From contig JBGTHP010000010.1 of the NCBI GenBank assembly GCA_041746105.1, positions 1 to 64,000 of the forward strand: a DNA stretch of 64,000 bases, given 5' to 3'. Below the pieces are notes generated by a model, which had not been told where the DNA came from, did no database searches, and saw only the letters and a list, made by a program, of their open reading frames with translations. Position 1 is the first letter of the stretch. Every line of letters begins with the position of its first letter. Positions 32,241 through 40,510 of this stretch are shown here, piece after piece. The DNA is from JBFHRE01 sp041746105. GTDB lineage: Bacteria; Actinomycetota; Acidimicrobiia; Spongiisociales; ZC4RG35. The position numbers and the translations under genes are program-made.

Positions 32241-33031
32241 GTCTGACCTGGAATCGAACGTTGGAGCCATTGCATTTCCGAGAGCAGGTGGCCGAGGTGC
32301 TCGGAGTGAATCCCAGCCCTTCCGTTGGTTCGGATCGGCTTCACCTGGGGCAGACCCAACGTGGCCTCTTCGATCACGTCGCCGACGTGTCGCAACCACG
32401 GCTCGTACAACGAGTCGGGCTCGACCCCGATTCCGGTTTCTGCCATTTCGCGGTCGATGTCGTCGCTCGCGAACATTTCGGCGGTGAAAGGCCAGAGTAA
32501 TTCGAGACCGGTTTGGATCCGATCGTGCGAAAGATCGGTGCCGTCGCCGAGTCGGATCACCCAGCCTGCCGAATGGCGATGGTGGTATCGGGCCTCTTTG
32601 AGCGCCTTGGCCGCGATCCCGGCCAGGGTGCGATCGGTTGATCGAGACAATGAGTCCCAAAGGAGAAGTTGGTAGGTATCGAATAGAAGAGCCCGCGCCA
32701 TGGTCACGCCGAAGTCGCCGTTGGGTTGTTCGACCAAAGTCAGATTCGTGAACTCCCGTTCGCTGCGGAACATGGCAAGTTGGTCCTCGTCTCGCCCCGC
32801 TCCTTCCACAATGGCGGCGTGCGTCAGCAACGCTCGCGCCTGACCGAGATGGTCGAGGCCGATGTTGCCTAGGGCGATATCCGTCTCCAGTTCAGGCGCG
32901 CGTGAGATCCACTCCCCGTATCGCTGGGCCAGGATCAGATTGTCATCGGCGTGTCTGAGGAGATATCGGTAATGGGCGCCGTCCACGGCCCCCACCCCCG
33001 CACCCCGTCTGTCGATTGAGGAGTCGCTCAC
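32234..33031 (-). CDS. paaC: Phenylacetyl-CoA epoxidase structural subunit PaaC
   Basis: 265 residues, a ferritin-like four-helix protein. RYLLRHADDNLILAQRYGEW and ALGNIGLDHLGQARALLTHA are the first two core helices; KEARYHHRHSAGWVIRLGDG the third. PaaC pairs with catalytic PaaA in the PaaABC(E) epoxidase that converts phenylacetyl-CoA to its 1,2-epoxide. Overlaps paaB by 4 bases. Confidence 0.95.
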   Translation of the reverse strand: MSDSSIDRRGAGVGAVDGAHYRYLLRHADDNLILAQRYGEWISRAPELETDIALGNIGLDHLGQARALLTHAAIVEGAGRDEDQLAMFRSEREFTNLTLVEQPNGDFGVTMARALLFDTYQLLLWDSLSRSTDRTLAGIAAKALKEARYHHRHSAGWVIRLGDGTDLSHDRIQTGLELLWPFTAEMFASDDIDREMAETGIGVEPDSLYEPWLRHVGDVIEEATLGLPQVKPIRTNGRAGIHSEHLGHLLSEMQWLQRSIPGQTW

Positions 33032-33363
33032 ATGTGCCCCACTTCCTCGGGGATCTCATAGTGGGTGGCGTCGCGGTACGGTTTGGCGTTGGCCTCGACG
33101 TACTCGATCGCATCGTCAGGGTCGAACGCGGCGATCGCGGTCGACGGAACCACCCAGACGCTCACTCCCTCGCCCCTCCTGGTGTAGACGTCGCGGGCGT
33201 TCTGGAGGGCGGTTTCTGGATCGGTTGCGTGAAGGCTCCCGGCGTGCACATGGGCCAAACCCCTGCGCTGGCGAATGAAGACCTCCCACAGCGGCCAACC
33301 GGCATCCAACCGGTCGGTCTCGAACGAATCGTCGCCTTCCATGCGTGGAACGGAGTAAGCCAT
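33028..33363 (-). CDS. paaB: Phenylacetyl-CoA epoxidase subunit PaaB
   Basis: 111 residues. WPLWEVFIRQRRGLAHVHAG and SLHATDPETALQNARDVYTR are diagnostic of PaaB, the small subunit needed for activity of the epoxidase. ATG 33363 gives the normal family length and starts 1 base after the paaA stop; the frame extending upstream is the shadow of paaA. Confidence 0.95.
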   Translation of the reverse strand: MAYSVPRMEGDDSFETDRLDAGWPLWEVFIRQRRGLAHVHAGSLHATDPETALQNARDVYTRRGEGVSVWVVPSTAIAAFDPDDAIEYVEANAKPYRDATHYEIPEEVGHM

Positions 33364-33364
33364 G

Positions 33365-34297
33365 TCAACCCCTCTTGGCCTGGTAGGCGGCCGCCGCCTC
33401 CCGCACCCAGGCTCCCTCGTCCCAGGCGCCAACCTTGTGTTGGATTCGTTGGCGATTCATTGGTCCGTTTCCTTTCACGACATCCCAGAATTCGCTCCAG
33501 TCGATTTCGCCGAAGTCGTGGTGACCGCGTTCTTCGTTCCATGAGAGCTTTTCATCGGGAATCTGTAAGCCGAGAAACCTCGCCTGAGGCACGGTCATGT
33601 CGACAAACTGCTGGCGGAGGTCGTCGTTGGAGACCCGCTTGATCTTCCAGGCCGTTGACTGCTCGCTGTGGGTGGATTCCGAGTCGTTGGGGCCGAACAT
33701 CATCAACGATGGCCACCACCATCTATCGAGAGCGTCCTGCGCCATCGCCTTTTGTTCTGCTGATCCCTGGCACAGCGAAATCATGATTTCGTAGCCTTGC
33801 CGCTGATGAAAAGACTCCTCTTTACAAATGCGAACCATGGCTCTGGCGTACGGCCCGTAGGAGCACCGGGTGAGCATCACCTGGTTGGTGATGGCGGCAC
33901 CGTCGACCAGCCAGCCAATGGTTCCCATATCGGCCCAACTCAAGGTCGGGTAGTTGAAGATCGATGAGTACTTTTGTTTTCCCTCGTGGAGTAGTTGGAC
34001 CAGCGTCTGGCGAGTTACGCCCAGCGTTTCGGCTGCGGAGTAGAGATACAACCCGTGGCCGGCCTCATCTTGAACCTTCGCCATCAGAATCGCCTTGCGG
34101 TGGAGGGTGGGGGCGCGACTGATCCAGTTTCCCTCCGGCTGCATTCCGATGACTTCCGAATGTGCATGCTGGGCGATCTGGCGGATCAGGATTGCCCGAT
34201 ACTCGTCCGGCATCCAGTCGGGAGGCTCTATCTTGTCTTCGGCGTCGATGATCGCCTCGAACTTGGTTTGTGCGGAGCGTGGTTCGACAAGGGTCAT
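33365..34297 (-). CDS. paaA: Phenylacetyl-CoA epoxidase catalytic subunit PaaA
   Basis: 310 residues. A diiron ferritin-like enzyme; ligands come from the E...ExxH pairs, seen in KVQDEAGHGLYLYSAAETLG and RICKEESFHQRQGYEIMI. NWISRAPTLHRKAILMAKVQ is also diagnostic. It inserts oxygen into the ring of phenylacetyl-CoA. No ribosome site precedes the ATG: a TAGTCT hexamer ends 6 bases upstream, so the message is probably leaderless, and the PaaR-type palindrome overlaps that hexamer. First gene of paaABCDE-tetR. Confidence 0.97.
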   Translation of the reverse strand: MTLVEPRSAQTKFEAIIDAEDKIEPPDWMPDEYRAILIRQIAQHAHSEVIGMQPEGNWISRAPTLHRKAILMAKVQDEAGHGLYLYSAAETLGVTRQTLVQLLHEGKQKYSSIFNYPTLSWADMGTIGWLVDGAAITNQVMLTRCSYGPYARAMVRICKEESFHQRQGYEIMISLCQGSAEQKAMAQDALDRWWWPSLMMFGPNDSESTHSEQSTAWKIKRVSNDDLRQQFVDMTVPQARFLGLQIPDEKLSWNEERGHHDFGEIDWSEFWDVVKGNGPMNRQRIQHKVGAWDEGAWVREAAAAYQAKRG

Positions 34298-34305
34298 ATT
34301 CTGAG

Positions 34306-34329
34306 ACTAACGAACGATCGTTCGCTAGT
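34306..34329 (-). promoter_or_regulatory. PaaR-type operator and leaderless paaA promoter
   Basis: The core CGAACGATCGTTCG at 34311-34324 matches CNAACGNNCGTTNG, the PaaR consensus, at every fixed position, and the symmetry extends to ACTAA/CTAGT arms with one mismatch. On the minus strand a -10-like TAGTCT (34309-34304) is inside the arm and the ATG follows after 6 bases, so bound repressor would cover the promoter. Confidence 0.85.
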
Positions 34330-34342
34330 CAACGGACGGGGT

Positions 34343-34819
34343 CTACCCGATGAACAAGACCGCGGCAACCGCGATCAGACCGACCGCACACAAACGCTCG
34401 ACACCACGAATCTTCTCGAGGAGCGTTGTTTCCCAACGTTCGTAGTCTCCAGACCATTCGCCTCCGGCGGGAAGAAGCCACCTTCCGAGTCCAAACCCGG
34501 CTCCAGCCAGAATTCCCACAAAGGGATCACCTGTGAGAGCAACCATCACCGCCAAGCCGTGTGCCAAAGGTGACGGCAGGTAGGTGCGAACCCCCGAACC
34601 CATTTCCACTCCGAATTGGAAGGGACCTCCGAGGTTTCCTCTTGCGATGATGTCCTGGCCGACCAACCGCTTCTTCTGGGGCAGCTGGAGAGGACGCCCC
34701 AACAAACTGCTCGTGGTGATGACGGCGACAGCAGCGAGCATGAGAGCCCGACGGAAGTCTGCCGCTCCGGTAGCCGCCAGCAGCCCTCCAAAAACCCCCA
34801 CCAGGGTCCCGGTGAGCAC
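34343..34819 (-). CDS. Integral membrane protein of a MauD-linked redox cluster
   Basis: 158 residues from GTG 34819, with about four hydrophobic segments (LVGVFGGLLAATGAADFRRA, RALMLAAVAVITTSSLLGRP, HGLAVMVALTGDPFVGILAG and GVERLCAVGLIAVAAVLFIG). The segment GGPFQFGVEMGSGVRTYLPS is the best-conserved-looking part and recalls the CcdA/TauE-like membrane proteins that travel with mau-type maturation genes. The first hydrophobic segment actually begins before the GTG (FGAGLIVGG), so the true start may be an upstream CTG near 34888; no ATG, GTG or TTG is in frame there. Confidence 0.55.
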   Translation of the reverse strand: MLTGTLVGVFGGLLAATGAADFRRALMLAAVAVITTSSLLGRPLQLPQKKRLVGQDIIARGNLGGPFQFGVEMGSGVRTYLPSPLAHGLAVMVALTGDPFVGILAGAGFGLGRWLLPAGGEWSGDYERWETTLLEKIRGVERLCAVGLIAVAAVLFIG

Positions 34820-34903
34820 ACCCCCAACGATGAGACCTGCTCCGAATTCGGATGAACGCTCTCGCCAGACCGACGAGTTCAGCAGTGACGCCGAGTTACT
34901 GCT

Positions 34904-35110
34904 TCAAGGCGAACCCGATTGGGCAAAACCTGCGGAGGCTCCGGCCACCAGCCAGAGACCTATCAATGCCGGTGCCCGAAGCTGATCGGCACCGAACAAC
35001 AGGGCAGTGGCCATGAGCGCAGCTGCCAGCAGAATCGCCCAGGCCACCCTCGTGGGTGTGACTCGAACCCTGACAGGTCGAGCACTCGCCGCCGGAACGG
35101 GCTCCGTCAT
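34904..35110 (-). CDS. Small two-helix membrane protein
   Basis: 68 residues. A basic N-terminal segment (ARPVRVRVTPTRV) is followed by two hydrophobic segments, AWAILLAAALMATALLFGAD and PALIGLWLVAGASAGFAQSG. Its ATG overlaps the stop of the Tat-secreted protein gene by 4 bases. It may form one complex with the next membrane protein, which has the same orientation and whose frame begins close to this stop. No family recognised. Confidence 0.55.
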   Translation of the reverse strand: MTEPVPAASARPVRVRVTPTRVAWAILLAAALMATALLFGADQLRAPALIGLWLVAGASAGFAQSGSP

Positions 35111-35634
35111 AGGATCGGGCTGCAGATCCTCAGTTGCGGACTGGAACCACACCGCTGCTCGGTTCCGTCGGAGCAGCGATACACGTCGCCCGAGATGGTC
35201 CAGCGCCAGGCGTTGCGAGCCCCATACCCTGGGTTGCCCTCACCACAGAGGATGATCAACCACTGACTTCTGCACTCGTTTCTCGTGATGTTGGCGAACC
35301 ACTTGTGCTCGTCACAATATCTGCTCGAGAACCGAGCTCCCCAACACGCACGTGTGTACTGGGGGATGACCCCGTAACCGCCACAACTGTTGTCTTCCTC
35401 GGTCCACTCCGTCGACTCGTGGGCCCATGCCCGGCGGCGAGTGGAGATCCAGTCGAGACCGCTCAGGGCGAGGGTGCCTCCGACAAAAACCATGGTCCTG
35501 AGCACTGAACGGCGGGTCACGGCTGGGACTATCTGCGTCGGCTCGTACCCGGAGCCGTCGTCCGGGCGGGACCAAGTTGGGATGTTTTCGAGGAGCGAAC
35601 CCACCGGTATCGACGTGTGTGTTTCAGTTGACAC
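35107..35634 (-). CDS. Tat-secreted cysteine-rich protein
   Basis: 175 residues. A long N-terminal region ends in a twin-arginine signal (TRRSVLRTMVFVGGTLALSG; Arg41-Arg42), after which about 110 residues hold eight cysteines, enough for four disulfides, and five or more tryptophans (ACWGARF, EHKWFAN, SQWLIIL, AWRWTIS). The layout (long leader, Tat, disulfide-rich small domain, MauD-like partner) resembles methylamine dehydrogenase light chain MauA, which carries twelve cysteines and a Trp-derived cofactor, but no residue-by-residue match is evident. GTG 35634 has AAGGAG 7 bases upstream and overlaps the previous gene by 11 bases. Confidence 0.7.
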   Translation of the reverse strand: MSTETHTSIPVGSLLENIPTWSRPDDGSGYEPTQIVPAVTRRSVLRTMVFVGGTLALSGLDWISTRRRAWAHESTEWTEEDNSCGGYGVIPQYTRACWGARFSSRYCDEHKWFANITRNECRSQWLIILCGEGNPGYGARNAWRWTISGDVYRCSDGTEQRCGSSPQLRICSPIL

Positions 35635-36127
35635 TGGTCCACTCCTTCTGCAATCGCGCCGACATCGAGTCTTTGCTCCCGGCCAGCATCCGCCATCGTT
35701 CGGCTCCGGTTCGATCAAACATGAGCAAGGTAGGAGACGCCGCCAGTCCCAGTTCGCCGACCAACTCGGGGGCGGAGATGACCTGCACCCGTGTTGTATC
35801 GAGCGCTCCAGGATAATTCGGATCGGTCGAAAGAATCGACATGGTCACGTCGGAGGGGATGCTGGAAGCAAGCTCGAGGAACTGAGGCAACCGTTCGGCG
35901 CAGACCTCACAATTCCTGGTTACGAAAAGTACTGCGGCGCCGATCTTTCCGACCTCGGTCCACCGAAAGTCCGAGCGCTCTACGATCGGACTGCTTCCGC
36001 CCTGACGGGCGACCACGATGGCTCTCAGGTCTCTGACCTGGCGCGACAATGCGGCGGTTGCCATCGCCAGAATGACCGTTCCGAGGAGGGCAAGAAGGGC
36101 CGTGGCCGAGATGACTGAGGAGCTCAT
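35624..36127 (-). CDS. MauD-like membrane-anchored thioredoxin
   Basis: 167 residues. One N-terminal membrane anchor (ISATALLALLGTVILAMATA) precedes a thioredoxin fold. The redox motif is FVTRNCEVCAERLP (CxxC), with the usual cis-Pro region at AASPTLLMFDRTG. MauD proteins keep or make disulfides in the small subunit of amine dehydrogenases; here the gene directly precedes the Cys-rich Tat protein, so that protein is its likely client. The start at 36127 is 13 bases after the stop of the upstream unknown. Confidence 0.8.
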   Translation of the reverse strand: MSSSVISATALLALLGTVILAMATAALSRQVRDLRAIVVARQGGSSPIVERSDFRWTEVGKIGAAVLFVTRNCEVCAERLPQFLELASSIPSDVTMSILSTDPNYPGALDTTRVQVISAPELVGELGLAASPTLLMFDRTGAERWRMLAGSKDSMSARLQKEWTSVN

Positions 36128-36140
36128 GATGGGGACACTT

Positions 36141-36863
36141 TCAGCGCGACCTGGTGGTGGCCGGCTCCAAGGATTGATCGCGGTAATCGAATCGGATGGT
36201 TTCGATGACCTCTGCGGCCCGGCTCCCGCCCTTTTCGAGGTCGACCAGATGGGCAGCACAAGACTCGTTCGCCAGAACGTAAACCCGCCCAAGCCGCGCG
36301 CCTTCCTCGGTCCTCGCCTCGTGCACCCACACCTCGCCACCTCTGACTTTTGCCCCTCGATGTCTTGGAATGATCGATGGATCGCTGGCGATCGAGCGAA
36401 CCGTGACACCAAACGTGGAAGGAATACTGTTGAGGGCTCCAAAAACCCGCAATGAATTACCCGAACCCGCCCTGGGTCTGATCTGAAAGCCTCTCAGACC
36501 GTCGCTCAGGTGTAGCTCTTCGAGCAGCCGGACGAAAGGATCGAGGCTCGCCACCTTGCCGTGAACGAACGTCGACATCTCGTGATAACGCGAGGTGAGA
36601 AGAAGAGTTGATCCAGTTTCTTCCTCGTAGGCCGCAATCCGCGAACCGCGATACTCGCCTTCAAGGGCGAGTGTGCTCGGGGTGTCTGGCTCGCTCAGAC
36701 TCACAGCCTCGAACGATCCTGCCGCTCCCGTCGTGAGGCGGTAGGTGGAGCCGCGCATCGTCAGGGTCGAAACAAAGGCCCAGGGACCGATGAAACCTGC
36801 TGGGTTGTCGAGCACAGAGACGACTGTCCCATCGGGGCCAACCGCTTCTTCATGGCTGGTCAT
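36141..36863 (-). CDS. Unknown protein, first gene of the redox cluster
   Basis: 240 residues, no membrane segment, signal peptide or cysteine cluster. The N-terminal part (AGFIGPWAFVSTLTMRGSTY; STLALEGEYRGSRIAAYEEE) looks beta-rich; the C-terminal part reads as an alternating alpha/beta domain (EVWVHEARTEEGARLGRVYV). I recognise no family. ATG 36863 is chosen because upstream codons in this frame do not look coding. It heads the operon whose next genes encode the MauD-like and Tat proteins. Confidence 0.55.
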   Translation of the reverse strand: MTSHEEAVGPDGTVVSVLDNPAGFIGPWAFVSTLTMRGSTYRLTTGAAGSFEAVSLSEPDTPSTLALEGEYRGSRIAAYEEETGSTLLLTSRYHEMSTFVHGKVASLDPFVRLLEELHLSDGLRGFQIRPRAGSGNSLRVFGALNSIPSTFGVTVRSIASDPSIIPRHRGAKVRGGEVWVHEARTEEGARLGRVYVLANESCAAHLVDLEKGGSRAAEVIETIRFDYRDQSLEPATTRSR

Positions 36864-37187
36864 GACACGACCCCAGTTCTGGTCGCAACGCCGCCGACCG
36901 GTGAGTCGCGCAAAGAATCGAAACGGAATCCTTCTGACACGCGGACCATTCCTTCGGACGTCGCAATGCCATCGAGGTTGCCCTGCCCATATCCGATCAA
37001 GCCCCATCTCCCAGTCGTCGATCATCAGGATCAGCCGCGAACGTCCGAAAGTCAAGGAAAACGTCAGAAAGTTCAGCACACGTAGCAGGCTCGGTGCTCG
37101 CGTCCACAGCCGATCCTCCTTATCGGCAGGAGCCAGGCATGGGCAACGAAGCAGAATCACACCCTGATACGCTTTTGGTTCGAACTC
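36864..37187. other. Divergent intergenic region before leuS
   Basis: About 324 bases between a minus-strand gene and leuS. No T-box-like conserved sequence, no tRNA and no strong promoter was found; a TACGCT hexamer at 37165-37170, 17 bases before the leuS ATG, could be a -10. The ATG lacks a good ribosome site. Confidence 0.5.
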
Positions 37188-39617
37188 ATGGCATACGACT
37201 TCCAACACATCGAAACCAAATGGCAGAAACGCTGGGCTGACGAACGCACGTTTTCGGTCATCGAGGATGCCACGCGTCCCAAGTTCTACAACGTTTGTAT
37301 GTACCCGTATCCGTCGGGCGACATCCACATGGGTCACGTTCGCAACTACACCTACGGCGACCTATTGACTCGTTACAAGACAATGCAGGGGTTCAATGTG
37401 TTGTCGCCGATGGGCTGGGATAGCTTCGGCCTGCCGGCCGAGAACGCAGCCATTCGCACCGGGGTCCATCCGCTCATCTTTACGGAAAACCAGATCGAGC
37501 GGATGAAAGCCCAGATCGGGCGTCTCGGAGCGGTCTACGACTGGGACCGAGAACTTGCCGTCCATCGCCCCGACTATTACCGATGGGATCAATGGCTGTT
37601 CCTCGAACTCTATGACCGCGGTCTGGCCTACAAAAAGAACGCTCCCGTCAACTGGTGCCCGAATGATCAGACGGTGCTCGCCAACGAACAAGTGGTCGAT
37701 GGGTTGTGCGAACGCTGCGACGGCGTGGTCATCAAACGCGACCTCGACCAGTGGTTTTTCAAGATCACCGACTTTGCCCAGCGCCTGCTCGACGACCTCG
37801 AAGGCCTCGAGTGGCCGGAGCGGGTTGTCACGATGCAGCGGAACTGGATCGGGCGCTCGGAAGGTTGTCAGTTCTCGATGAGTGTTTCTGGGACAGACCA
37901 CTCCTTTGAGGTCTACACCACCCGCCCCGACACGGTTTTCGGGATGACATTTGCGGTTCTTGCGCCCGAGCATCCACTCGTGGAGCAGTTGATCTCGGGC
38001 TCGCCACGTGAAGAAGAAGCACGCCTGTATATCGATCGCGCTCGGAACGCCTCCGAGATCGAACGCCTCTCGGAAGGTGAAAAAACCGGGGTCTATCTCG
38101 GGTACGACGCCGTGAACCCGGTCAACGGGCGATTGGTTCCGATCTACATCGCCGATTACGTCCTGATGGGTTATGGAACCGGGGCGATCATGGCGGTGCC
38201 CGGCCAGGATCAACGCGACTGGGACTTCGCTTCACGTTATGGCATCGAGATCATCCGAACGGTCGAACCCCCGGCGGGATGGGACGGTAAGGCATACACC
38301 GGCGACGGACCTTGCATCAATTCGGGTTTCCTCGACGGCTTGGCGATGGTCGAAGCAAAAGCCAGGATCATCGACTGGTTCGAGTCAGAAGGACTGGGTC
38401 GAGGGACGGTCAACTTCAGGCTCCGCGACTGGTTGATCTCGCGTCAGCGTTATTGGGGATGTCCGATCCCGATCATCAATTGCCCCGACTGCGGTCTGGT
38501 GCCGGTGCCCCGCGATCAGTTGCCGGTCATCCATCCCGAAGTCGAGGACTACGCGCCTGCGGGACGCTCTCCGCTGGCTGGTGTCCCCGAGTTCGTCTTC
38601 GTCGAATGTCCCGAGTGTGGTGGACCGGCCGAGCGCGAAACCGACACGATGGACACTTTTGTGGATTCATCCTGGTACTTCCTTCGATACGCCGACGCCA
38701 GGAACGAAGACGTGATCTTCGACCCCGAGAAGGTGGCTTATTGGATGCCGGTCGATCAGTACATCGGTGGTGTGGAACACGCCGTTCTGCATCTGCTCTA
38801 CGCAAGGTTCATCACCAAGTTCTTCCACGACGTCGGAATGGTCGATGTCGTTGAGCCGTTCGCCAAACTCTTCACCCAGGGAATGATCGTGTTGTCGGGC
38901 GGCAAGATGTCGAAGTCTCGCGGAAACGTGGTTGCTCCAGACGAGTTCTTCGAATCGCATGGGGCCGACGCTCTGCGGCTGTATCACTTGTTCATGGGCC
39001 CGCCGACCGACGGAGCGGTTTGGAACGACAGCGGAGTCGACGGCACCGCGCGATTCCTTGACCGCGTCTGGCGGATTGCAGTGGGTGAGTTTGCGCAGAC
39101 CGAGGAGCGAGAGGAGTCCGCAGCCGATTCCGAGATCTTGGCGGATGCCCATAGAACTCTTCAGAAGGTGACGTCCGACATCGATCGCTTCGCCTTCAAC
39201 ACGGCGGTGGCGGCCCAGATGGAGTTCTCGAATTCTCTGTCCGCCTACCTGCATGCCGGTGGGCGCACTCAGACCCTTCGTGAATGTGTTCGGCTCCAGC
39301 TGTTGATGCTGGCGCCGATGGCGCCTCATATCGCCCATGAATTGTGGGAATTGGTCGGATACGGAGGTTTGCTCGCGGTCGAGCCGTGGCCGCGATGGGA
39401 TCCAGAATTGGTGAAGAGGGACACGGTCACCATGGTTGTCCAGGTCAACGGCAAGGTGCGAGACAAGTTGGAGGTTTCTGTCGATGTCACAGCAGAGGAA
39501 GCCGAGGCGGTGGCACGTGCTCTCGCCAAGATCCAGCCATGGCTCGAAGGGGCAACCGTCCGCAAGGTCATCGTCCGCCCGCCCACTCTCGTCAACATCG
39601 TGGTTGCCAACGATTGA
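37188..39617 (+). CDS. leuS: Leucyl-tRNA synthetase
   Basis: 809 residues, class I synthetase. HIGH-type motif HMGH in PSGDIHMGHVRNYT, the editing domain (CP1) including YGTGAIMAVPGQDQRD, a zinc-like PDCGLVPV/CPECGG insertion in the middle, KMSKS in GGKMSKSRGN, and the anticodon-binding C-terminus (VVQVNGKVRDKLEVS). It charges tRNA-Leu. Length is in the range of compact bacterial LeuRS. Single copy in the window. Confidence 0.97.
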   Translation: MAYDFQHIETKWQKRWADERTFSVIEDATRPKFYNVCMYPYPSGDIHMGHVRNYTYGDLLTRYKTMQGFNVLSPMGWDSFGLPAENAAIRTGVHPLIFTENQIERMKAQIGRLGAVYDWDRELAVHRPDYYRWDQWLFLELYDRGLAYKKNAPVNWCPNDQTVLANEQVVDGLCERCDGVVIKRDLDQWFFKITDFAQRLLDDLEGLEWPERVVTMQRNWIGRSEGCQFSMSVSGTDHSFEVYTTRPDTVFGMTFAVLAPEHPLVEQLISGSPREEEARLYIDRARNASEIERLSEGEKTGVYLGYDAVNPVNGRLVPIYIADYVLMGYGTGAIMAVPGQDQRDWDFASRYGIEIIRTVEPPAGWDGKAYTGDGPCINSGFLDGLAMVEAKARIIDWFESEGLGRGTVNFRLRDWLISRQRYWGCPIPIINCPDCGLVPVPRDQLPVIHPEVEDYAPAGRSPLAGVPEFVFVECPECGGPAERETDTMDTFVDSSWYFLRYADARNEDVIFDPEKVAYWMPVDQYIGGVEHAVLHLLYARFITKFFHDVGMVDVVEPFAKLFTQGMIVLSGGKMSKSRGNVVAPDEFFESHGADALRLYHLFMGPPTDGAVWNDSGVDGTARFLDRVWRIAVGEFAQTEEREESAADSEILADAHRTLQKVTSDIDRFAFNTAVAAQMEFSNSLSAYLHAGGRTQTLRECVRLQLLMLAPMAPHIAHELWELVGYGGLLAVEPWPRWDPELVKRDTVTMVVQVNGKVRDKLEVSVDVTAEEAEAVARALAKIQPWLEGATVRKVIVRPPTLVNIVVAND

Positions 39618-39666
39618 CGGGCTGAGAGGACACGGTATTCAACCCTGACCGGTTTCGCGTTCGCCC

Positions 39667-40479
39667 TTACGGGATGACAACGTTGGAGAGGTCGTCCTCG
39701 TTGGGTGGGTATTGCATGTCGAGCCCCTCCAGGGTTCGCACGATGGTGGAGGCGATGACCAAGTCGCGATACCACTTGCGATTCGCCGGCACGACATACC
39801 ACGGCGCATGTTCGGTAGAGGTGAGCGTGAGAGCCGTCTCGAACGCATCCTGGTAGTGATCCCAGCGCTTGCGTTCGGCGAGGTCGCCAACGTCGAACTT
39901 CCAGTGTTTCGCCGGATCATCCAGGCGGGCCTGGAGGCGCCGTCGTTGTTCATCCTTCGAAATGTGTAGGAAGAACTTGAGGATGGTGGTTCCTTCGTCA
40001 GTTAGAAGGCGCTCGAAATCGTTGATGTGGGCGTAGCGTTTCGACCATCGGTCCTCCGGTACCAGGTCATGAACTCTCACGACCAAGACGTCCTCATAGT
40101 GAGATCGGTTGAAAACGGCGATCTGACCGTCGCCGGGAACATGACGATGCACTCTCCACAGATAGTCATGGGCCAGTTCGCGCTCGGTTGGCCTTCTGAA
40201 CCCTGTGACCTGGACTCCCTGAGGGTTCACTCCCTCGAAAACACGCCGGATTACTCCGTCCTTGCCACCGGTGTCCATCGCCTGGAGGACCACCAGCAAC
40301 CGGTGCTTTTTCTCGGCCCACAAGAGTTGTTGAAGATCGGCCAGGCGACGCCGGAGCAGTTTCAGCGCCTCGCGTCCGCGTGGTTTGCCGCCGTCGAAAT
40401 CCCCGGTGCCGTCGGGTCGGCGTTCGGTCAGGCCGGCCGCCGAGCCGGGGTTCACCAGATACGACCGCGTCTCGATCAA
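39667..40479 (-). CDS. Polyphosphate kinase 2 family protein
   Basis: 270 residues. LVVLQAMDTGGKDGVIRRVF holds the Walker A-like loop and DGQIAVFNRSHYEDVLVVRV the Walker B, followed by the lid and the KFFLHISKDEQRRRLQAR segment, as in PPK2. The enzymes transfer phosphate between polyphosphate and nucleotides (AMP, ADP or GDP); this short single-domain form is often a nucleoside di- or monophosphate kinase using polyP. TTG 40479 has GAGG about 5 bases upstream; GTG 40455 is an alternative. Confidence 0.9.
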   Translation of the reverse strand: MIETRSYLVNPGSAAGLTERRPDGTGDFDGGKPRGREALKLLRRRLADLQQLLWAEKKHRLLVVLQAMDTGGKDGVIRRVFEGVNPQGVQVTGFRRPTERELAHDYLWRVHRHVPGDGQIAVFNRSHYEDVLVVRVHDLVPEDRWSKRYAHINDFERLLTDEGTTILKFFLHISKDEQRRRLQARLDDPAKHWKFDVGDLAERKRWDHYQDAFETALTLTSTEHAPWYVVPANRKWYRDLVIASTIVRTLEGLDMQYPPNEDDLSNVVIP

Positions 40480-40510
40480 GCTTGCCTCATCGAATGCGAG
40501 GCTACCTCGG

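Noticed and set aside
35107..35634. Naming the Tat-secreted protein MauA (methylamine dehydrogenase light chain)
   Set aside because: Eight rather than twelve cysteines and no alignable tryptophylquinone context; the resemblance is in layout only.
36864..37187. T-box leader upstream of leuS
   Set aside because: No AGGGTGGNACCGCG-like conserved segment or terminator/antiterminator pair could be found.
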